Shown in pieces: positions 8,446-16,891 of a stretch of DNA of 58,625 bases (position 1 is its first letter; each line of letters starts with the position of its first letter). The notes under the pieces are model-generated. The model made no database searches and was not told where the DNA came from. It worked only from the letters and a program-made list of their open reading frames with translations. The stretch covers positions 1 to 58,625 of the forward strand of contig CACJPV010000008.1 of the NCBI GenBank assembly GCA_902595425.1. The letters are read 5' to 3'. The translations under genes were made by a program, and so were the position numbers. Source of the stretch: an uncultured Alphaproteobacteria bacterium. GTDB lineage: Bacteria; Pseudomonadota; Alphaproteobacteria; HIMB59; GCA-002718135.

Positions 8446-8730
8446 ATGTCTGTAGCAAGAATAACAACTTTAAATTTTAAAAATAAACAAGGCGCTGATC
8501 AAGTTGAAGAAACTTATAAAAATAGTGCACCAACTGAATTTGCTGAAGCAGAGCAATTATTAGAAGTTCGTATAGATGATACAACTTTAATGTTTGTTTC
8601 ACTTTATCCTGATAATGATGCAATGGAACGAGCTTCTGCTGCGAGATCAAAAAGAATGGATATCAACAAAGACATTATTGAGTCAATGGACGGCAAAACT
8701 GGTAATGTTATTTTAAATCATAACAATTAA
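8446..8730 (+). CDS. Hypothetical protein, dimeric alpha-beta barrel (ABM)-like
   Basis: A 94-residue soluble protein. A GGAGGT ribosome-binding site is five bases from its ATG, and the leader spacing is tidy. The pattern beta-alpha-beta-beta-alpha-beta, with VARITTLNFKNKQGADQVEETY at the start (listed here only as its first strand and helix) and LLEVRIDDTTLMFVSLYPD in the middle, resembles antibiotic-biosynthesis-monooxygenase-type ferredoxin-like barrels. No catalytic residues can be assigned. It stands alone, convergent with a GNAT gene, with a hairpin between them. Confidence 0.55.
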   Translation: MSVARITTLNFKNKQGADQVEETYKNSAPTEFAEAEQLLEVRIDDTTLMFVSLYPDNDAMERASAARSKRMDINKDIIESMDGKTGNVILNHNN

Positions 8731-8737
8731 AGATTTT

Positions 8738-8764
8738 TCTTAGATCTTTTTTTAAGGTCTAAGA
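8738..8764. terminator. Hairpin between convergent genes
   Basis: Arms TCTTAGATC (8738-8746) and GGTCTAAGA (8756-8764) pair over nine positions with one G-U on the plus strand, with a T-rich nine-base loop. It lies directly between the stop codons of two convergent genes and could act on both transcripts. There is no clean U-tract after the stem on either strand, so it is a weak terminator candidate. Confidence 0.4.
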
Positions 8765-9265
8765 ATTAACTAATTCATAATTTACATCATCTACTTTAAT
8801 ATTTTTTGATAATGAAAAAACTTTACCTTCACTCACCTTTTGAAAGCCTAGATTTAATAGAATTTTTTTTGATTTTTCATTTTTGAGCATATGACTAGCA
8901 TAAAGTTTATTTCCTGAATGATTTGAAAAGAAATACGAAATAAGAGAATTACAAGCTTCTATAGCATATCCTTTTCCCCAGTATTCTTCACCAATCCAAA
9001 AACCTAAAACAGAAGTATTATTAATTGTTCGCTTATCAATAGTGATGCCACCTATTAAATTATTTTTAATAAAAATATTTAAAGTCAATTCTTCTTTAGA
9101 TGATTTATCTAGCCATTTTTCAGCATCAATTAACGTATATGGATATGGTACATTAACTAACCATTTCACAACATTCCAATTATTTAATTGATTTACTAAA
9201 ACTTTAAGATCTTTTTTTTCAATTTTTTTTAAATTTAGTCTTTCTGTTTTAATTAAAATAGACAT
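8759..9265 (-). CDS. GNAT acetyltransferase, RimJ/RimL-type
   Basis: A 168-residue GCN5-related N-acetyltransferase. It begins with the typical TERLNLKKIEKKDLKVLV segment, and has GFWIGEEYWGKGYAIEA (motif A, the acetyl-CoA pyrophosphate loop around residues 92-108) followed by NEKSKKILLNLGFQKVSEG (motif B), the order seen in RimJ/RimL-like enzymes. The family acetylates N-termini of ribosomal proteins or small amines; the substrate here is unknown. It is monocistronic and divergent from the cupin gene. Confidence 0.8.
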   Translation of the reverse strand: MSILIKTERLNLKKIEKKDLKVLVNQLNNWNVVKWLVNVPYPYTLIDAEKWLDKSSKEELTLNIFIKNNLIGGITIDKRTINNTSVLGFWIGEEYWGKGYAIEACNSLISYFFSNHSGNKLYASHMLKNEKSKKILLNLGFQKVSEGKVFSLSKNIKVDDVNYELVNS

Positions 9266-9341
9266 AGAATATTTATTACTATTTAATATTAATATTATAT
9301 TATTTTTTGATTAAGTTAAAATTTTTTAAAAAGGAGCAATT

Positions 9342-9707
9342 ATGTCAAACGTTATGAAAAAACCATTTTCAGAGGGGGTAATAAAAACACCTGAAAAAGC
9401 TCATTCTTCAACTGTTACACTAAACAATGTAACATTAAGTAAAGCTGTGCTTCAGCCTGGTTGGAAATGGTCAACTTGTATTAAACCAATAGTAGGGACA
9501 GAAACATGTCAAGCTGGTCATGTCGGCGTAATCGCACAAGGTACCATGCATGTAAAACATGATGATGGAACTGAAATGGAATTTACTGAGGGAGATAGTT
9601 ATTTTTTAGCACCTGGACATGATGCATGGGTTGTTGGTGATAAAGAAGTTATCGGTTATGAATTTATTACTGATAATAAAGATTTTGGACCATGGAAAAA
9701 AGGTTAA
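9342..9707 (+). CDS. Small cupin-domain protein
   Basis: A 121-residue single-domain cupin. The core shows LQPGWKWSTCI, a GHVGVIAQGTMHVKHDDG turn that corresponds to cupin motif 1 with a reduced set of metal histidines, and GDSYFLAPGHDAWVVGD corresponding to motif 2 (about residues 85-101). The ATG is preceded by a strong AAGGAG site six bases upstream. Such small cupins bind a metal or small ligand, or act as isomerases. Nothing in the flanks fixes its role. It is divergent from the GNAT gene and convergent with the enolase-superfamily gene. Confidence 0.75.
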   Translation: MSNVMKKPFSEGVIKTPEKAHSSTVTLNNVTLSKAVLQPGWKWSTCIKPIVGTETCQAGHVGVIAQGTMHVKHDDGTEMEFTEGDSYFLAPGHDAWVVGDKEVIGYEFITDNKDFGPWKKG

Positions 9708-9710
9708 ATT

Positions 9711-10836
9711 TTAAATATTAAAAAAATCTACCTGATATTTTTTTATATTTTTTTTATTTAATTTAAAACCAATACCGGGTAGATCATTAAGTATTATACT
9801 ACCATTCGAAACTTTTATTTCTTCTGTAAACAATGAGTCTCTTAAAGGATTGTTATTCAAATCCATTTCCAAATAACCATTTTCATTTATCGCACTCATA
9901 ATATGAGCTGAGGTCACTAACCCTACTCCACTTCCCAAAAAATGAAGATAAATTTTATTTTTATATTTAGATCTAAAATATTTATTTAGCATTGATATGC
10001 CGCCATATTTTGTCAAATCTGGTTGGATATACTTAACATATTTATTTGATAAAAATTTGCTGAATTGATCTTTATCATTAACATTTTCACCTAATGCAAT
10101 AGGTAATTTTGAAGATTTAATAAATTTTAAATATATATCTTGATCTGTTAGAGACGAAATTGGCTCTTCCAACCAATGAATTGAAAATTTACTTAACTGA
10201 TTTATAAATTTTTTTTGCATCATTAATTTTCCAACCTTGATTAACATCGAACATATAAAATTCATCTATAGATATATTCTTGTTAATTTTTTTGATAAAA
10301 TTTAAATCAAGACTATTATTGAAGCCAATTTTAAATTTAAAAGCTTTAATTCCTTTTTTTCTTCCAAGATTAATAGATTTTAATGAGTCGCTAGGATTAA
10401 TTCCACTTGCATAAACTTTCATTTTATTTTTTGAATTTTTATTAATTAATTTGTTTAGTGGTAATTTTTTCTTTTGGGCAAAAAGATCCCATAAGGCGCA
10501 ATTTAATGCAGAGATAATAGAATTAAAAATACCTAATTCATCAGCTTGAATGAAAATAGTTTTTATGTTTTCAAAAATTTTAAATACAGAACCAGGATCA
10601 TAGATATTTTTATTTAATAATTTATTTGCAAAAATATCTTTAAATATTTTAAATTTATATGACGCACTATAAGAAGGGAAATTACACCAAATTTCTCCTA
10701 AACCTATATTTCCAATATCATCTGAGAGTTCAATTATTAATGCTGGCCTTGATTTCATCACACCAAAAGATGTGTAAACATACTTCTTTAATTTATATTC
10801 AAGATAGTAAATTTTAATTTTTTTTATTTTAACCAA
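9711..10836 (-). pseudogene. Enolase-superfamily (mandelate racemase/muconate lactonizing type) enzyme, one-base frameshift
   Basis: Two overlapping frames (10189-10836 and 9711-10265) together encode one enzyme of about 374 residues. They join if one base is removed from the eight-T run at 10209-10216 (A8 on the coding strand); the total of 1126 bases is 3n+1. All catalytic positions are present: KFK (K167, K169), D197 in FDVNQGW, E223/E224 in WLEEP, E250 in ALGENV, D273 in IQPDL and H298 in LHFLGSG. These match the mandelate racemase set in order and spacing. Likely a sugar-acid dehydratase or epimerase. The start is a TTG overlapping the upstream reductase gene by 8 nt. It is last in the island's leftward operon. 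Confidence 0.75.
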
Positions 10837-11716
10837 GATTATTTTTTTCTTTGATAAAATTGAACATAGAAGTCCAATCTAAATCCTTGTATTTAGTTTT
10901 ATCAGCTTCTTCGTAGATTTTTAAAGCACTCTTTCCCGTATTTAGATCAATTCCATCAAGTGATCCTTGTTCTAGAGCTAATTTAAGATCCTTCAATGCT
11001 AATGTGTTTTTAAAACCAGGACTCACATCATTATTGAGAACTTTAATAGGATAGCTAACATTAAGATGACCCTTGCCAGCTGCAGTTGTTGTTAATAACT
11101 CTACAGCTAATTTTAGATCTATTCCAGATTTTTTAACTAGAGATAATGTTTCAGCAGTAACTATATTTGAAACAATAGACATATAATTATTAATTATTTT
11201 CATTTTGCTTCCTGCTCCACTTTCACCACAATAGATAACATCACTTCCCATAGTTTCTAATAAAGGCTTAATAGTTTCAAAATTATCTTTAGTACCACCT
11301 ACTAAAATTAAAAGTGTGCCATCAATAGCATTATTTACTAGCCTTGCAACAGGCGCATCAAACATTTCAATACCATGTTTTTTAAATTCAGCATTTATTT
11401 GAATTGAGTCAGCAGGAAGTATAGTGCTCATATCAATAAAAATATAATCTTTTTTAGGTTGTTTTAACAAGCCTTCATCATTCAAACATACTTCTTTTAC
11501 GTTATTGCCATTTGGTAACATTGTAATAACAAAATCTCTTTCTTCTAAGAGGTCTTTAATTGATGAGCAGTAATTTGCGCCCAAACTAATGAGTTTGTTT
11601 TTATTTTCGTCTTGAACATAGGGATCGTAAAAATTTAACTCATGTCCTTTAGAAACAATATTAACAGCCATTGGACAACCCATAGTACCTACTCCAATAA
11701 AACCTACTTTACTCAT
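10829..11716 (-). CDS. 3-hydroxyisobutyrate-dehydrogenase-family NAD(P)-dependent reductase
   Basis: A 295-residue beta-hydroxyacid dehydrogenase. The dinucleotide motif GVGTMG is at residues 8-13, and the catalytic lysine region is GAGSKMKIINNYM (K173 and N177). The substrate loop usually read as DAPVSGG is DAPVARL here (120-126), suggesting an unusual substrate. A GGAGAG site precedes the ATG. Family members include tartronate-semialdehyde reductase, YihU (sulfolactaldehyde reductase) and LtnD-like sugar-acid dehydrogenases. It follows the LacD-type aldolase gene by 9 nt, so it may reduce or oxidise the aldehyde released by that aldolase, as YihU does beside YihT; that is inference. Confidence 0.85.
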   Translation of the reverse strand: MSKVGFIGVGTMGCPMAVNIVSKGHELNFYDPYVQDENKNKLISLGANYCSSIKDLLEERDFVITMLPNGNNVKEVCLNDEGLLKQPKKDYIFIDMSTILPADSIQINAEFKKHGIEMFDAPVARLVNNAIDGTLLILVGGTKDNFETIKPLLETMGSDVIYCGESGAGSKMKIINNYMSIVSNIVTAETLSLVKKSGIDLKLAVELLTTTAAGKGHLNVSYPIKVLNNDVSPGFKNTLALKDLKLALEQGSLDGIDLNTGKSALKIYEEADKTKYKDLDWTSMFNFIKEKNNLG

Positions 11717-11725
11717 AATCTCTCC

Positions 11726-12653
11726 TTACAATGTTGATTTTAGTTTAACTAATCTAGATTTACCTTCATTTAAAATCCAATTAATAAATTTTTCATTACT
11801 ATCACATGAAAAAATATTTATTGCATCATACCAAATCGATCTACCGCACAAAAAACCTGTAAAATCGATTCCTGAGGATTTTGCTAAAGAAAGTGAATTA
11901 TAAAAATTATTAAATTTCATACCTGCACTTAAAAACACAAATGGGACTTTAGAATCATAAAAAACATCCTGTAATATATTTTGACAATCATTATTTGAAT
12001 ATAAGTTTTTGTTATTATTTGACTCAAATCCTTTTACCTCATCTTCATTAAAAGGAAATTCAATTTTAATAATATCAATAAAATATTCTTGTTTTGAAAA
12101 TTCACTATAAAAATATTTAATATATTGAGGTTTTTTTTTTACAAAATTCTTCATAAGATAATCCTGAATTTAAGTCATAATATAATAGTGGCTCAAAGAG
12201 AAAAGGAATATTAAATTTTTTACATATTGCTGAAACATTTAATACTAGATCAATTTTTTTATTATTTATTTCAGTCATTGAGTCAGGATTAAAATACATA
12301 AAAAATTTTATTGCTGAGAATTTATCTATATGTTGATCAATATTTTTTTTGGGAAGATTGGTTATTTTGTCTATATCGTCAATGTTATAGGCATCATCTT
12401 CATATGCTATAATTTTAGGAACATTAAGTTTATGATATATCTCATCACTCTGGAATGTATCATAATCAAATAATATTGATGAAACCTCACTAGATAAATT
12501 TAAAATAACTTGTTTTTTAAAATAAAAATAGTCATTTTCTTTAAAATCTTTTTTCTTTTCTCTAATCAAATTTTTAAGACTTGTTCCCTGATCAATAGCA
12601 AGAGAGAAAAATTTATTTTTATCTAGAAGATCTTGAATTCTAGAAGTTATCAT
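11726..12653 (-). pseudogene. LacD/YihT-type class I aldolase, one-base frameshift
   Basis: The gene begins at an ATG overlapping the DhaK stop (ATGA). The frame closes after a run of ten A on the coding strand (T at 12131-12140) and continues one frame over; deleting one base restores 308 codons (928 = 3n+1). Joined product: SLAIDQGTSLKNLI (17-30), AIKFFMYF (K116), FEP near 153, DIIKIEFPF with the expected Schiff-base lysine K196, VFLSAGMKF, and GFLCGRSIWYDA. These are the motifs of tagatose-1,6-bisphosphate aldolase LacD and sulfofructose-phosphate aldolase YihT. It should cleave a ketose phosphate to dihydroxyacetone phosphate and an aldehyde. Whether a functional protein is made depends on the homopolymer. 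Confidence 0.75.
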
Positions 12654-13648
12654 AGATGAAAATAAGGAGCTGAGGAAGGATGAGACCATAACTTTCTCAT
12701 TTCCTCATTTGTTTTCAAAAGTGAAATTGAAAAACCGCCACTATCTTGGGTAGTAATATATTCATTAATCAGTGGTTTATATGTTTTAATATTGTACCTT
12801 GATAAATATTTTTCAATATCATTATATACAATTAATAATTCCATTAGAGTGGTTGAGCCAGATCCGTTTACAAAAGGAATAACAATATCTCCTTTATTGA
12901 ATGAATAATCATCAAGTATTTTTTCTAACATAAAAGATACAAGATTTTCTGATGAGTCAAGTTTTTGCCTACCATATCCTGATTCACCATGTACACCCAT
13001 ACCAATGAATATTTCATCATGTGCAATTTCAAAAATTTTTTCTCCACTCAAGGGAGATACACCTGAACTAATTGCTACTGATAAAGTTCTGGTATTGTCT
13101 CTTACATAAGAACCCATACTTAATAGAGAATCTAAATCATTTGATTGTTCTGATAAGGCACCAATAATCTTATAAATGAAAGTCGTTCCAGCACCCCCTC
13201 TTCTTTCACTTTCTTTACCCTTTGGGGCTGAGGCTATATCATCATACATTATTAGACTTTTTGCATTTATATTTTCTTCCTCTGCTAATTCAATTGCCAT
13301 TTCTCCATTCATTACATCACCTGAATGATTTGAAATTAAAAGAAGAATGCCAGGATGATCAGAGAAAATTTTTAGACCTTCCAATATTAAATCACCTGAT
13401 GGAGCAGCAAATATATCTCCAACAATATTTGCATCAAGAAGACCTTCACCAATCCATCCTACAGCTATTGGTTCATGACCAGAACCATTACCTATTAAAA
13501 GTGGAACTTTATTAATGTTTTTATTTTTAGATCTAATTATAATACGTTGGTTACTCTCACTAAACTTTACCCTATCACTATGAGCCTTAACATAACCGCT
13601 TAACATATCATTAACAATATTAGCTTTATTATTAAATATTTTCTTCAT
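12650..13648 (-). CDS. dhaK: Dihydroxyacetone kinase subunit DhaK-like
   Basis: A 332-residue protein matching the substrate-binding subunit of dihydroxyacetone-type kinases. NGSGHEP is at about 54-60, NHSGD at 107-111 and the catalytic GMGVHGESG loop contains H220, which forms the covalent hemiaminal with the ketose. It is followed by KGDIVIPFVNGSGSTTLME. The C-terminal ATP domain is encoded separately by the upstream dhaL, with overlapping genes. No PTS-type DhaM is present in the window, so phosphate probably comes from ATP. Relatives phosphorylate dihydroxyacetone, erythrulose or apulose. With an epimerase and aldolase as neighbours, a pentulose or tetrulose substrate is plausible. Confidence 0.88.
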   Translation of the reverse strand: MKKIFNNKANIVNDMLSGYVKAHSDRVKFSESNQRIIIRSKNKNINKVPLLIGNGSGHEPIAVGWIGEGLLDANIVGDIFAAPSGDLILEGLKIFSDHPGILLLISNHSGDVMNGEMAIELAEEENINAKSLIMYDDIASAPKGKESERRGGAGTTFIYKIIGALSEQSNDLDSLLSMGSYVRDNTRTLSVAISSGVSPLSGEKIFEIAHDEIFIGMGVHGESGYGRQKLDSSENLVSFMLEKILDDYSFNKGDIVIPFVNGSGSTTLMELLIVYNDIEKYLSRYNIKTYKPLINEYITTQDSGGFSISLLKTNEEMRKLWSHPSSAPYFHL

Positions 13649-14234
13649 TGTTTCTTTCCTTAAAAAATTCTTTCAAAATCATTGAAGTAGATAAAGCACC
13701 TGGATCAATAACCCCAACTCCTTTAGTTTCTAAAAACTTAGCTCTACCCACTTTTGCTTCCATTATTTTAGTTTTATTGACTGAGTCATCAATAAGTTTC
13801 ATTATATTATCTATTTGATATTGGTTATTATTTTCTAGATAATTAAAAATTGGAACATAAACATCTAAGATACTTTTATCTCCAACTTTAACGTTTCCCC
13901 TTTTTTTAATTTTTATAATTGTATTATTTAGAATATCTAAGATTGATGAATTTAATTTTTGCAAATTACCAATTTCTGCAAAAAAAATTGACATCAATAT
14001 CCCTGATGCACCACCCATTGCAATTCTCATCGTTTTAGAAATTTCTTTCATAAAATGAATTGGATCATTTTGATCTATAGATGAAAAACTATTAACAGCA
14101 TGTTCAAGTCCTCTAAAGATGGTGGTACCGTGGTCTCCATCACCTAACTCTTGATCTAACTTATCTAAAAGTTGATATTCATCCTTGATTTTAACATAAG
14201 AATTTTTGATCCATTTTTTGTGAAAATTAATCAT
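13632..14234 (-). CDS. dhaL: Dihydroxyacetone kinase subunit DhaL-like
   Basis: A 200-residue all-helical nucleotide-binding subunit. The magnesium-binding aspartates lie in KLDQELGDGDHGTT (D27, D32, D34), and the glycine-rich lid appears as MGGASGILMSIFF. C-terminal VGRAKFLETKGVGVIDPGA is the usual end of the family. It overlaps the epimerase gene by 8 nt upstream and dhaK by 17 nt downstream, which implies tight co-translation of the two kinase halves. It supplies the nucleotide (ADP cofactor in PTS-type systems, ATP in two-subunit ATP-type kinases; the latter is expected here). Confidence 0.88.
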   Translation of the reverse strand: MINFHKKWIKNSYVKIKDEYQLLDKLDQELGDGDHGTTIFRGLEHAVNSFSSIDQNDPIHFMKEISKTMRIAMGGASGILMSIFFAEIGNLQKLNSSILDILNNTIIKIKKRGNVKVGDKSILDVYVPIFNYLENNNQYQIDNIMKLIDDSVNKTKIMEAKVGRAKFLETKGVGVIDPGALSTSMILKEFFKERNNEENI

Positions 14235-15072
14235 TTAAAAAAGACTGTAAATATTCTCTAGATTTTTTTATTGCTTCAAATGGATCATTTTCTATATTTC
14301 TCCATGTAAATAAATCTTTGCTGGTATTTTGATTAGCCTGAATAAACATTTCTAGTGTTACATTATGATTATAACCAATCGACATTAATGTTTTAAAAAT
14401 TTCCTTAAAATTTAATGTTCCTGTTCCAGGTATGCCCCTATCATTTTCAGCAACATGAAAATGAAATATTTTGTTTGATGCCCTTTTAATTGATTCAATC
14501 ATATTTTTTTCTTCAATATTCATATGATAAACATCTAACAACAAACCTATATTGGGGTGATTAACAAGTCTGCATAACTCCAGTCCTTCATCAACCGTAT
14601 TAATGAAATCAGTTTCATATCTATTAAGTGGCTCTATACCTAATTTAATTTTTTTCTTCTCTAAATGACTGGCAATATTTTTTAGAGAGTTTGCTGAATT
14701 ATTAAATTTAATTTCCTTGTTTGAGCCCTTTGAATCACTTACACCCCAGGAACAATGGATAACTCCAGTTAAAATTTTAGAACCCATAATAGAGGCTATG
14801 TTAATAGACTCTAAAAGTTTCTGTTCACCATTTTTTCTAATTTTTTCAGATGTACTTGTTAAATCTTCATTTGCGGATAAGCCTGTAGTGCAGGTAATAT
14901 CAATGTTTAATTCTTTAGATAAGTCATAAATTTTTTTTGCAGTTTTTGCACTTTGACCTAGAAGAGAAATCTCTACACAGGAATAACCTGCTTCCTTACA
15001 TTTAATAATATAAGGAGTAATGTCTTCTTGCCAGTCCTTAACAAAAGTAGCCGAATGAACTCCTAGTTGCAT
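14227..15072 (-). CDS. Sugar-phosphate isomerase/epimerase family, ketose 3-epimerase-like
   Basis: A 281-residue TIM-barrel protein of the xylose-isomerase-like superfamily. The signature of D-tagatose/D-psicose 3-epimerases is visible: IEPLNRYETDF (metal Glu near 149), GLLLDVYHMNIEE (Asp, His), IFHFHVAENDRGIPGTG (His) and a late VTLEMF glutamate. These four residues bind the divalent metal and abstract the C3 proton. Its ATG overlaps the preceding stop (TAATG). In the island it could interconvert free pentuloses or hexuloses before phosphorylation by DhaKL. Confidence 0.82.
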   Translation of the reverse strand: MQLGVHSATFVKDWQEDITPYIIKCKEAGYSCVEISLLGQSAKTAKKIYDLSKELNIDITCTTGLSANEDLTSTSEKIRKNGEQKLLESINIASIMGSKILTGVIHCSWGVSDSKGSNKEIKFNNSANSLKNIASHLEKKKIKLGIEPLNRYETDFINTVDEGLELCRLVNHPNIGLLLDVYHMNIEEKNMIESIKRASNKIFHFHVAENDRGIPGTGTLNFKEIFKTLMSIGYNHNVTLEMFIQANQNTSKDLFTWRNIENDPFEAIKKSREYLQSFLND

Positions 15073-16178
15073 TATAATTGATCTAGTTTTTTATAAAAGT
15101 CGTAAAAAATTTCATCTCTGTTGACTCCAAAAGCTTCTCTAATAAAATGAGGTTTTTTTGATTTTTCCCAATAAAGTTCATCATTAAGCACTGAGGCAGG
15201 AATAATTGTTGAGGGCACCCAGGAAGGATTAATCAACCAGGCGATATTAATTACATCCCAAATAACCCATGTTCTCCAAGTTTGATCGAGAATTCCTCTT
15301 TGTTTATGGAGTGGATTATTTGTATAAAGTTCAAATAGATAGTTACCAATATCTCCTTTTCCTTTTATAAATTTTTCCATATCTGGAAGAGATAGAGTAA
15401 GTTGAGCACCCACATTAAAACCTGGTAAATAAACATTTGCTGCACCACATTCAAAAAGAAGTTGAGAAGATTTAACATCCTGAACTAAATTCAGTGAGTT
15501 TTTATTATGATTAAAGCTATAAGTAGGAAAACCTGATGTCCAAACAATAACCATATTTTTAATAATTTCAGGTTTCATTAAAAGAGCTGATGCAATATTG
15601 GTAACACAACCTATTGCTACAACATAAATATTTTCATCGGGATATTTTAAACACGAATCTACTATAAATTTTGAAGACTCAGTTTCAATTGGCTGATCAA
15701 AATTATAAAGATATTTTGGTGAACCTCTGAAAACTTTTCCATCATGAGGTAAATTAAGTTTATTAAAGATAGTAATGATTTCTTGATAACTTTTTTCTAC
15801 TCCTTCTTCAGGTGTGTCAAAATAAATTTCATTAGGATGAGTTTTAGCGTCTATCAATCCGTTTACCCAACTATGATAAGATGAAATTAACTCTTCATTT
15901 GATTTATCAATTTTTTTATTATTTGAAATAATATCATAGGCCTCTAAAAGTTCATCTTTATGGTGCTGAAAGGAATAAGGCTCAGCCGTAACTCCTAATA
16001 AATCTATTTTATCAGATGATAAAAGAGCCCAGGCTAAAGCAAACTGATCATCAATCTCATTTGCAGTATCAGTGTCTAATATAATCTTATTTTTTCCAAC
16101 AGGTAACTCAAGATTCTTAAGTAGATGTTCGGAAGATAGTTTCGGAAATTTATCTATAATATGATTTGGAATAGTCAT
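15072..16178 (-). CDS. Inosine-uridine-preferring nucleoside hydrolase family protein
   Basis: A 368-residue protein with the calcium-binding signature ILDTDTANEIDDQ (D35, D37, D43, D44) at the N-terminus. It also has VVAIGCVTNIASALLMKPE, the family's second conserved block, and a later WDVINIAWLINPSW segment around residue 310. No signal peptide is seen, so it acts in the cytoplasm. Family members hydrolyse ribosides, releasing free ribose; other members act on unusual N- or O-glycosides. In this sugar operon the substrate may be a ribosyl or arabinosyl compound rather than a standard nucleoside. The start is coupled to the regulator's stop (TAATG). Confidence 0.85.
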   Translation of the reverse strand: MTIPNHIIDKFPKLSSEHLLKNLELPVGKNKIILDTDTANEIDDQFALAWALLSSDKIDLLGVTAEPYSFQHHKDELLEAYDIISNNKKIDKSNEELISSYHSWVNGLIDAKTHPNEIYFDTPEEGVEKSYQEIITIFNKLNLPHDGKVFRGSPKYLYNFDQPIETESSKFIVDSCLKYPDENIYVVAIGCVTNIASALLMKPEIIKNMVIVWTSGFPTYSFNHNKNSLNLVQDVKSSQLLFECGAANVYLPGFNVGAQLTLSLPDMEKFIKGKGDIGNYLFELYTNNPLHKQRGILDQTWRTWVIWDVINIAWLINPSWVPSTIIPASVLNDELYWEKSKKPHFIREAFGVNRDEIFYDFYKKLDQL

Positions 16179-16891
16179 TAAATAGCTCTAGAATTAAAAC
16201 TTAATGTATTAAAAGTAATATTTTGATCAACAAGAACTAACCGATTGTCATGATCAAACAGTAAACAATCTTGCGAAAGGCATGGTGTGCCGGGATCTTT
16301 TCTTAATACTTTAGAATCAGAATTTGATAACTCTCTAGCACACACAAATTGAGAATTTTCAATAAAATTAATTTTAAAATTATTTGTTAGTACATGAATC
16401 AAAGATTGATTATCACCTTTTTGCGTAAAATAATTTTCACATAATCCAAAACATAAATCGTAAGAAACATAAGCGTTACTAACCAAGTAAGGTTTTTCAT
16501 TAACACTTCTTAAGCGCTTTATAAAATATAAGGTTGTGTCGTTAGTGAAGTATTTCGTATGATCTTTATTTACTATTTTATTAAATTCTAAAATCTCAGA
16601 TGATGGTATATCGCCATTTTGTAAAATTTTTTGAGTTAAAGATTGAAAGCAGTTGTTATCATTATTAGTTGTATTTTTTACAATTGTTCCTTTACCTCTT
16701 TTACGAGTTACCAATCCATCATTTTCTAACATATTTAGAGCTGAACGAATTGTTATTCTGCTAACCCTAAAGTAATCAACGAGTTCATGCTCTGAAGGGA
16801 TAATTTTTCCAACAGGCCATTTATTTGAAGCAATATTATTTTTTATAACAGAATAAACGTTTTGATATTTAGTTGAAGATTGCCTAAGCAT
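16178..16891 (-). CDS. GntR family regulator with UTRA ligand domain
   Basis: A 237-residue transcription factor. The N-terminal winged helix has KIIPSEHELVDYFRVSRITI and a wing GLVTRKRGKGTIV. A C-terminal UTRA domain follows (TLYFIKRLRSVNEKPYLVSNAY, then VLVDQNITFN). The ATG at 16891 overlaps the E1-beta stop and has the normal family N-terminus; an upstream ATG at 16918 would overlap far more. UTRA regulators usually bind a sugar or a sugar phosphate and repress their own cluster. Its place inside the operon makes it the prime candidate to control both divergent arms through the palindrome at 18949-18968. Confidence 0.85.
   Translation of the reverse strand: MLRQSSTKYQNVYSVIKNNIASNKWPVGKIIPSEHELVDYFRVSRITIRSALNMLENDGLVTRKRGKGTIVKNTTNNDNNCFQSLTQKILQNGDIPSSEILEFNKIVNKDHTKYFTNDTTLYFIKRLRSVNEKPYLVSNAYVSYDLCFGLCENYFTQKGDNQSLIHVLTNNFKINFIENSQFVCARELSNSDSKVLRKDPGTPCLSQDCLLFDHDNRLVLVDQNITFNTLSFNSRAI

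Noticed and set aside
13222..13515. 97-codon frame on the plus strand inside dhaK
   Set aside because: Lies opposite a well-supported kinase subunit with all motifs. The translation is low-complexity His/Leu-rich and has no ribosome-binding site.
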